From Marthasterias glacialis (Eukaryota; Echinodermata; Asteroidea; Forcipulatida; Asteriidae), in the NCBI GenBank assembly GCA_911728455.2, contig OU452235.1, forward strand, positions 7,630,090-7,694,089: 64,000 nt of DNA. Reading direction: 5' to 3'. Below, in pieces: positions 37,601-46,600 of the stretch; positions within the stretch are counted from its first letter, which is position 1, and the number at the start of each line of letters is the position of its first letter. The notes under the pieces are model-generated. The model did not search any database, was not told the origin of the DNA, and was given only the letters and a program-made list of their open reading frames with translations. A program made the translations under genes and the position numbers.

Positions 37601-40600
37601 GTTCTGCTTCAAACTAAATAAGCGGGTAATTTAAGTTTTCTGTACTCGGCAAATGTACCACAAACATGAGCGCTCACACTCGTGTTCTTCTTGACCATCT
37701 CCAACCCTTCTTAATCCAACTGCATGTTTTGTTTGATTCTGTTGGGCCATGGTCGTACTGAGGACTGCCAGAAAAGTGATCCCTAAAAAGTGCCACTAAA
37801 AAGTACATACCAAGAAAACAAAACGCAGGGACATTTGTTTTAATAACATACTTGTAACTAAAACAAAGTTTTGAACTGACAATTTCACAGACTTTCCCAC
37901 ATCTCCACGTGAGTGATCCTGAATCGTTTATGAACCACCACAACTTTTCAAAATCCAACTGCATGTTTCATTTGATTCTAATGGACTAAGGAATAGTCTT
38001 TATGTTTTAACTGATCAGGCGTCAACAACATGGGTGTTGAAGAAATACCATATGGTATTGGATTTTGTTAAAGTGAGGAAGGATTCTAAACTGAATCACT
38101 CTAGAGACTTAGGGTTTAAGAATAAAAAAAGATGTACAGTATAATTTGCTTGGGAATCTTTTATGATGCTTATAAACAAAGGCAGACAGTCACAAGGAGT
38201 TAAGGGTAAACAAGATATAAAACAGTCACCAAAGAAAAGTGCTCTTAACACTGTCAACAGACAAACGTCACAGGAAGGTTTTTCCAACCACCAGTGCCTG
38301 ATATCTTCCCAGCGGGTTATTTTTGCTGGGGGAAAAAGGAAGATATTCATGTTCCTATTCAATCAAAATGTCAGACTCTTTTAAAATCGCTTGCCAAAAT
38401 CGTCCTTGGGTAATCTTGGTGGCTGCCACATGGTTGCGTCTGCACGATAGGGGAAAAACTGTAAACAGGAGGTTCTGAGTTTGTGGTGGAATCCCAACCG
38501 AAGTCGTTTCTGGATACTCCACTCAGCAGAGACGAGCCACTTCAATGGAAAGTTAACAGGTTGATAAGTAAGAGGTTAACTTGTTGGGGGGCTGGGCGGC
38601 TAGGTAATTGGCCATTATGTTGTTATAGTATTAGCTGGGCCTAAAGTTAGCCTCCATGCCTTCATGTATACTTCTCGGGCAACAGCGTGTTATAGCAGGC
38701 AGACAAACAGGACGCCAACATGTATCCCATCAGAAGGGGTTAAACTCATATAAAGTGAAAAAACATCTCCAAGCGTGGTTGTCACCACGCAAATGGGTTT
38801 TGGTAATGCAGGAAGCTTGTTATGAACTTCCTGTGTTTACCTCTGCCTTCATGACAACAGTGTTTTCCCCCCTTCCCCCTTTTTTCGTTTCTTCACGTTC
38901 TCAATCCCTTGTGTGGCGAACAACTTTATATCTTATCTGTTAGGAATCTCGAGTTTCAAAGTGCCAACGTGAAGGAGCTAGTGGCAGATGTGATGTCAAT
39001 GCAATCTTAAATGTCCTGCTTGAGGACTCCGAGAAGGAAAAGACATTAACGATGTTGCCTTATTGAGTTGGGGCACTGAATGTGTGATCCAGGAAATGCT
39101 GTTTTTACAGAAATGGTGACAAAGTGGATATTCCATGCTGGGTGCCTGAACAGAACCATGGAGGAAGGAAACTCATGATAGAACCAGAAGAAATCCTCCA
39201 AAAAAAACCAGAAGTTATACTTTTTCTTGCCTTGTGAATCACTCCCTGAGGATATGTTTTTCAAAACTGACCGAAACCACAACTTGAAATTTCAAGATCT
39301 GTGAGAGAATGGCTTTACCTGCTATCAAGGTACGCTAAGAACTTGTTTCCCAACAACTAGCAGAAAAAAACTGCAGTTCCAGGCTAAAACGATGACTGAA
39401 TTGTTATCAAGATTATGAAAATCTAACTCTGTCGTTATCATAGGAGGAGTGTTTTCATTTTGTCTCACTCAGAATTGGAATGCTGTTTTTGTTTTAGTTT
39501 AAAAGTGGAAAACATCCTCGGCAAATTAGCAACAGTAAGTCTCCCTGTTGTTATTGAACTGATGCAGTTCGATCTCTGTGTGCAAGTACAAGTATTATTC
39601 ATCCACAACAAATCGTTGCCTCACGGCCAAAATTCCAAGTTTTGGAAAAACTATTTTTCAAGTTTCAATCTATAAGCTTACTCTCCTGAAGACGAGCAGA
39701 GTATACTGTTCAAAACCTCGAGACCACACCGGCTCTTTTCAGAGCCACCACTCCTCCCAAAAGAGATTTATACATGGTTGTACCCGCAAGTTGACTAGTT
39801 AACTAGTTATAGTCACTTCTTATCCTCCACACCATGCAAAGCTTCAAACATCATTTATAAGCTCACTAATTACAGTACCGATCCTCCAGAGACCTACAGG
39901 TACTGTTGTCTGAAATACTGTCAAGTCCAGAAAATAGCATTTGAAGACCCTACGAATCACAGTTGCTTATTTTGATTGCCGCAATTGAAAATAAGCTTGA
40001 TGTGAACATGCACTATACATTATATTCCTGCCAAAACATATATATCTTGTCTTTTCTTTCTTTCACTAAAAATGACATTCTCACAGGTTGGTTGTAGTGT
40101 TTATTGAAAACAAGAGGTTAGGAATTAATTTGTTCTTCCAAAAAGCAGTCATGTACTTTCCCTTTCACGTTGTTGCCTCATCAGACGAGTACAAAGTAAA
40201 AGGACGTAGAATATCTGCCCCAGATCTCAAAATAAAAATATTGATAGTTTGCCCCCAAAAAGGAGAACATTTATTCAACAATTCATTCACAATATCAATT
40301 TGGGGATTACTGCAAAACTGATTTCTAATCTCCATTGTACAGCAGGATTATCCAATGCTTAATTCGACTCAAATTAGGGATTAGGAAGGTGACAAGGAAT
40401 TTTCATTGTCCACCCCAGACACAAGGCTTAATTCACATTTTTTTTTCTCCCTCTCTCTCTCTCTCAAAAAGAACCAAAATAATACCCCTCTGAACACAAA
40501 AGGAAACAATTTTATTCATTGAGCAGTCTCTCGAAAGCCTTGTGAGTCCATATCACTGAGGTAGATCTAGGGCCAGCTGCAATAAACCGGCAAGCCCCCA

Positions 40601-43600
40601 AAAAACTGTAAAATCTCAATCCAAGCGTCCTGGACTCAACACCTTAAAAAGAAAAAGCACTTGGGGCGCGAACCACACAAAGAAAGTAGCAAAAACTGAT
40701 TATAAAGTCATGCACAGTTCCTATCAAGGGTATTATTAGGCCGAGATGACATAATTGTAGCCCCGGGTAGGAATTCTTTTCCACTCTTGTTCAAGCGGGT
40801 TGCCTTTTATTCAGTTAGCACATTTTGGGGACCTGAAAATATCAAATTGATTTATTTGCGGGAGTAAGAGGTTAGCGGTTTTGTTGTTGGGTTTCATTTG
40901 ATTTCTATCAAGGTGAAGAATCACTTCAGGGCGTGAAATAGTTGGAAGGAACATTTCCATTTTAGACTTTTTTCTTCTTTTCTGAGCCGCACAGCTTGGG
41001 GGAGTTATGGCTAAATTTACGTCTCAGCAGGGTTATTTTGTGGATTAGAAGCTGATTATTATCAACTTTTGGCAGCCAAGGGTACCCTTTTTCAAATACA
41101 TACAGATTGATTGAAATGTAGTTATTCCATTCACACACAAGTTAAAAAAAACAAGGAAGTAATTACAGTTAGCTTTACAAAAAAATTTTTAAGTGGCTAT
41201 GGCTAGATCAATGTGAACACCCTTAGCCTTAGCCGCAGCTGCCTATTCAGACACAGTCTAACCTACAGCTGAGTCTCAAAGCCAATAAAAAAAATTTGAA
41301 ACAGAGCTTTTTACTTAGAGAGTTGTGACAATTTGCGATTAGCAGCCATTTTCAGTCCCCCCCCCCCCAAAACGCATGTGTACACACAGGGTGCCAGACT
41401 AGACTGCACATTGCGTTGTGCTGCACTTGGATTGATAACGGCGTCCAGCAACCACGTAACCACAGGAAACTGGTCCCTCCAAATCGCAACTCTCTCAATA
41501 CACACCTCTGGCTTGCAGATGCAAACAGCGCCCTCAGACTACTACATTCGATTACTTTCTCCTTCCGTGGCGATGATTAACAATAACTATGACTGTGACT
41601 TTCAGCATTTTCTCATAACATCTCATTATAGAGTCAGGATATGAATTCGTGCTTACCTTCAAAGAAGGTTGAAGGGTACAAAAGGGCAGTGGGTAACAGG
41701 TGTATTGTAAAGTGGGTGGGGATTGTAGTGGAGGTAGGGTGCCTTTAGGTGCATGGATGATTAGCATGTGGATCTGGGGGATTGTGCATGTTGAAGATAC
41801 TGCGGGGATCTTGAAAAGCAGCAGTGTGCTGTAGCGGTGCGATTGTATAAAAATGTAAAATCCTGCGAAGGGGCAACAGTCCCCACTTCGTCCTGCATGA
41901 GGCCACCTGAACTTCCTGGGTGTTACATTGTAGAGGATTTTATAGATTCTCCATATCACTTAATGTAAACAAAAGTAGGTTGATACATATTTGAGTTGTG
42001 TATTTCTTCCCTTGACGATCAGTTCAAAGTCTTTCAAGACATGTGGAAGGCAAAGTGAGATCTTTGTAAAAAAAAATCCAGAAACGAAAAAATCCTGACA
42101 ACTGGTATGCCTGGTATAGACACGAAAGACAAAGTTTGATTCTGCAACCTTGGGTCTTGACAGGTAGGACTTCTCACACACAAAATTGAAAGAAAGCCTG
42201 GGACGACGTGTCATGAAAGGATTTTGTGTCATGACAATGACACAAAATGACACAAAATGACACAAAATGTCCCTTCTGTCAATGAAACCCGCCTGACTTG
42301 GCCATTACCATCAGACTCTTACCCTCTACCTCTAGCATTCTCCCTCAACAGTGGTCCACTGGCCAAATGCTAGTTTAAACACCCGAGAACCAGTCCAAAT
42401 TCTCTCCAACCGGTCCGGCTGGCTACTTCAGTGTTCTTCACAGAGCATCCCTATTTAATATGAACTATGGATCAATGAAAAAGCTGGCGGATCGTATCAG
42501 AACGACAAGCAGACTGGTCCCCCTGGCTAGTCACTGAACAGGTTAAGGGCAAACCCTGCTGACAATACTGAGTCAGCCACTGTACCATATGATTTCTATA
42601 CAGGGTGGATTTAGGGACAGCAGGTGCCTAATAATAGCTCTATCCACCTACATCCAAATCGATGACTCAGCAACGACGTCTTAACGCATTGTCCTAAGCT
42701 CCTCGCCTGATTGGCGAGTCTGATTGCATGAAATTTAACATGATTCCTGACCAATCTTCAGGATGGCTTGCGGCAGGAACACCATCTGATTGACTCATAT
42801 CCCCCATGAGACTAACAATACATTGTTGTTTTTTTGTTTTGTTATTATTTGTGTAGTTTGGAAGAGATAGATCATTTGCTAATCCCAAATAAACCCTGTA
42901 ACTAAATCTACAGAAACTACAGCCTACTTTTATGATTCCAAAAAACAATTCTCCTAAATTCAATATGAGGATTCTTTGGCCAAATTTAGTAATGCACCAC
43001 CTGTTCAACTCTAACTGCAAAAGGAAGTCTCACATTTTTGTCTTTCTTTTTTCTTTGTCTATGTCCATGCTTGCTAATTGCTGCCTGTTCTTGTATGTTT
43101 CTTTGTTAAAAAAAACCCATAACAATGAAGTAAAAGACAGTCGCAAATAACATATTTCAGAAAATGATTTGATAAAAAGTACAAAATATACATAAGTTTG
43201 TACTTTCTAAATTGTATCTTCAAAAAGTTCAGTAAAACCTAGCTAGTAGTGTTTTCTCCGCTGTTTATAATTGAATGGGCAGGTTTTCTGTTATTACATG
43301 TATTTTTTAAAGGACACTGACCTCAACTGAAATGTCACAGGTTGTTATCACTGTAGAGTTACTAAGCATTCTGTGACTGTCACTATTTATCCGACCAAAT
43401 CAACCTTTCTTGTACTTACATGATTTCCTTTAAACACGCGTCGCATGCATCACTGTAAACACCTTTCTTTAGGTTAAATGACAAAAATAAACTTTTGTGT
43501 CACTTTCCACATCGTGACAAACTGCAAAACTAAAATTGCTTCCTTTCTGCACAGGATATCTGAAAGCTTCTCAAGCATAAAATATGACAATTGGTAAAAG

Positions 43601-46600
43601 CTGCTCCCACACGCAGTTCCCATTAAAAAGTAAAAAAAAACAAGCCCTCAGCCTTCTAAAGTCTAGTCATTTTCTCTACACCTTTCCACACTTTTAATTT
43701 AAAAAATTTGTTCCTGAAAAACACTTCATTTCTAGGCTCTTTATTTAAAAAGAAGTAATTAGTTATGGTTGAGCTGTCCCCATATGTGTTTGGTAGAAGT
43801 ATAAACATGATGAAAACAAAGTTCAAAACCCAGAATTTTTTTTTCTCTTAATACAATGCCAAGAAAAAAAAATTCAATTAAAAAATCTTGAACTCGTTTA
43901 GTCTGCTGATTAACACAGTCAAAGCATTCTAAAAAAAAAAAGACCCATGTCCTTTTAACTAATGCGATTTCCCTAAAAATGAAATTGTAGAAAAGGGTTC
44001 CCACTGCAATATCACAGTGCACTGTGATATTCAGTTTTGTACACGGGGAGTAGAGCTTTGTGAAGAGTGTGACCCCGTCTGGAATTTTGGATTTGATTTT
44101 TTTTCTTCACCTAAACTATGGCACAGCCTCTCTGTGGTTCCACCACTTTGTCAAGCGTGTACGTCATTGTCGCAAATTTGTTACAAACTTACGCTCAATT
44201 ACGTGCCTAACTGGTTCAAACAAAATTCCATCTCAGAATAAGCCCCCCAACCTCTCTCTCTTTCTCACAACAAAGGAGAAGAAATAAAAGAGAATATATT
44301 TTCCAAGACAAAAAACCTCAACTATTGGACACACCTATTTGTATCCCCAATTATTGCGCATCACTGAACGTTTTACTTGCCCGGTTTTGCCTGTCAAAAT
44401 TCTTGAGCTGGCTCCCCGGCCATGCTTGGTTTTGTCAAAAAAGGAAATCTGACCAACCTTTCTGGTCATTCACCTGTTTTTCTGGCTCATTTCTCTCCTG
44501 TTTAATACCCGAAAGGCTTCTGGTTGAGCCCTACCGTTTGTTGATATTGGTGGTTGGAGCCCAGCTAGGCTTAGCTTCCCAATAAGAGGGGTCAATACCC
44601 AGATATTTTGTTTACTGTTCACTGTTCATACTCCCCATAAAATTTAGCGTCTTCAAAACAACTTTCTGTTCCCCTCCAAATTTAACAACTGTTCCCATTA
44701 CTGGCAACAATTCCCAAAAGGTCATTTTGTATTACCGGTACCAGATGACTTGAATGCCAGGATGATAGGTAAGTTCACTAACCAGTCCTAGTTACTCAAA
44801 CAGGCCTTCAACTTCTTGAAGTCACCTGGGGTGGATTTCACAAAACTGGTCCTAACATATACATGTATGACTAGGTCCTATAATTTAGGGCTAGTTACTC
44901 GTCCTAACTCAAGATAAGTCCAGTCCTAGCGCTTTGTGAAATCCACCCCCTGTGCCCAACTTAATGGCGCTGCTTACCAAAAATTCTGCACTTTTGGCGC
45001 CCTATAAAGTGCGTACTTCTATGGGCTGCTGCAGTGTGGAAGCACAGAATTCTGCGGTAAGCAGAGCCATGAAACTGATTGGGCCCAGCTCACAGCCGAA
45101 CCAGTTATCTTGATATTTTAGTAATCTGCCAGAACTTTCACTGTTCCACATTTAGTTCCAACTTTGTTGTTTGTGAGAACAATATATCTGCATTGGTTTA
45201 AATCTACTTCAGAGAGGCATTGAACCAGCCAGCAAAACTACTTGGACAAAATTTTAACTGGAAATCAGGTGTTTTAAAGGTAAAATATAGGACTTGTAAA
45301 GCTGACAGTGTAGTGTTTTTACTTTCTGTGATTCAATATATACATGACAAAACAAACCTTTGGGCTCAATCCATCGTCCTTGTCAGGAGAAAATAGTGAA
45401 AAACCGTGTACACTTTTCAACATGTAAACACATTTTCCTTAATTTTGATTTTTACAACCAAAACTAAAATCAGGGTCTTCAAATTCTATTTTCTCAACTT
45501 TGACTGAAATATTTCTGTGGAAGACTTGTACTGGTATGAACTTCATAATCTTTCATAAGTTTTCAGACTGATACTAATTGAAAAATATTTTTTGATGAAT
45601 ACCAGTCCTGTATTCAACCTCTAACTAGCATTTGGCCAACTAATCACTGATAGTGAAGATCGCTGCAAAAGTTTTGCCTAAAAATTACCACTGCACTGCA
45701 AGGTACAATATCTAATACTTAGTAATAAGTCAACTTATTAATATCAGACCAGCTTGTGTTGTGACTTCAAGCACATCATCAATCACCACAGACTTCTCTT
45801 ATTATTGGTGTGAAATACACAAACAAGGGATTAACCACTTAAAAGAAGTTCAAGAATTTTCTAAGAAGTTTAAATGCTGTGGTAGACTACTTTAATTGGC
45901 ATAATAAGTGTTATCATAACATCTTCACTAAATACGTTTGACTCAGAGGGTAGGTGGTTTCCAGAGAAAATAAACGTACTTCAATATTCAACCACAACAC
46001 TCAGCGTGATAGTCAAACAATTTAATTTCCTAGAAATACTTCATAGAGCTTACACAGTGAGTGACATTCCATCAACATACCTCTGGGTGTTGGCAATTAA
46101 CAGCTACACCCTCAAAGCCATGAAAACTCAACAACACAGCAAAGATGAGCAGCTACAGGTCGTCGATTACAACTTGGAAAGTTGAAAAAGTCTTTGAACG
46201 AGAGATAAATTATGCCAGCCGGCAATATAATTTCATGTGGGAAATGCATCTATCTAGTATACAGTCAACCCTCCTACTGTCAGACCATTCAATATTATCC
46301 ACTGTGGTTATGAATGACACACTATGCCAGGCTGCAAAATGATATCATGTGGGAAATGCATCTACCAAGTACATAGGCAACCCTCCTACTGTCTGACCAT
46401 AATTATAGTATCATCCAATGTGGTTTTGAATGATAAACTACAGTATGCCAACCTGCAATATATCATGTGGGAAATGCATCTACCAAGTACACAGTCAACC
46501 CTCCTACTGTCTGACAATTTGGTATCATCCAATGTGGTTAGAATTCTATATAAACTATGCCAACCTGCGATATTATTCCGTGTGGGATGTGCATCTACAC

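Noticed and set aside
41643-41700. Possible minus-strand exon ending at a GTAAGC donor near 41655
   Set aside because: The reading has no cysteines, no domain match and no convincing acceptor. The phase fits only by chance, and the EGF series is already continuous without it.
41552-41959. 135-codon minus-strand open frame, the longest in the window
   Set aside because: The composition looks random, it overlaps a weaker frame on the other strand, and it shows no motif or codon pattern like the EGF exons.
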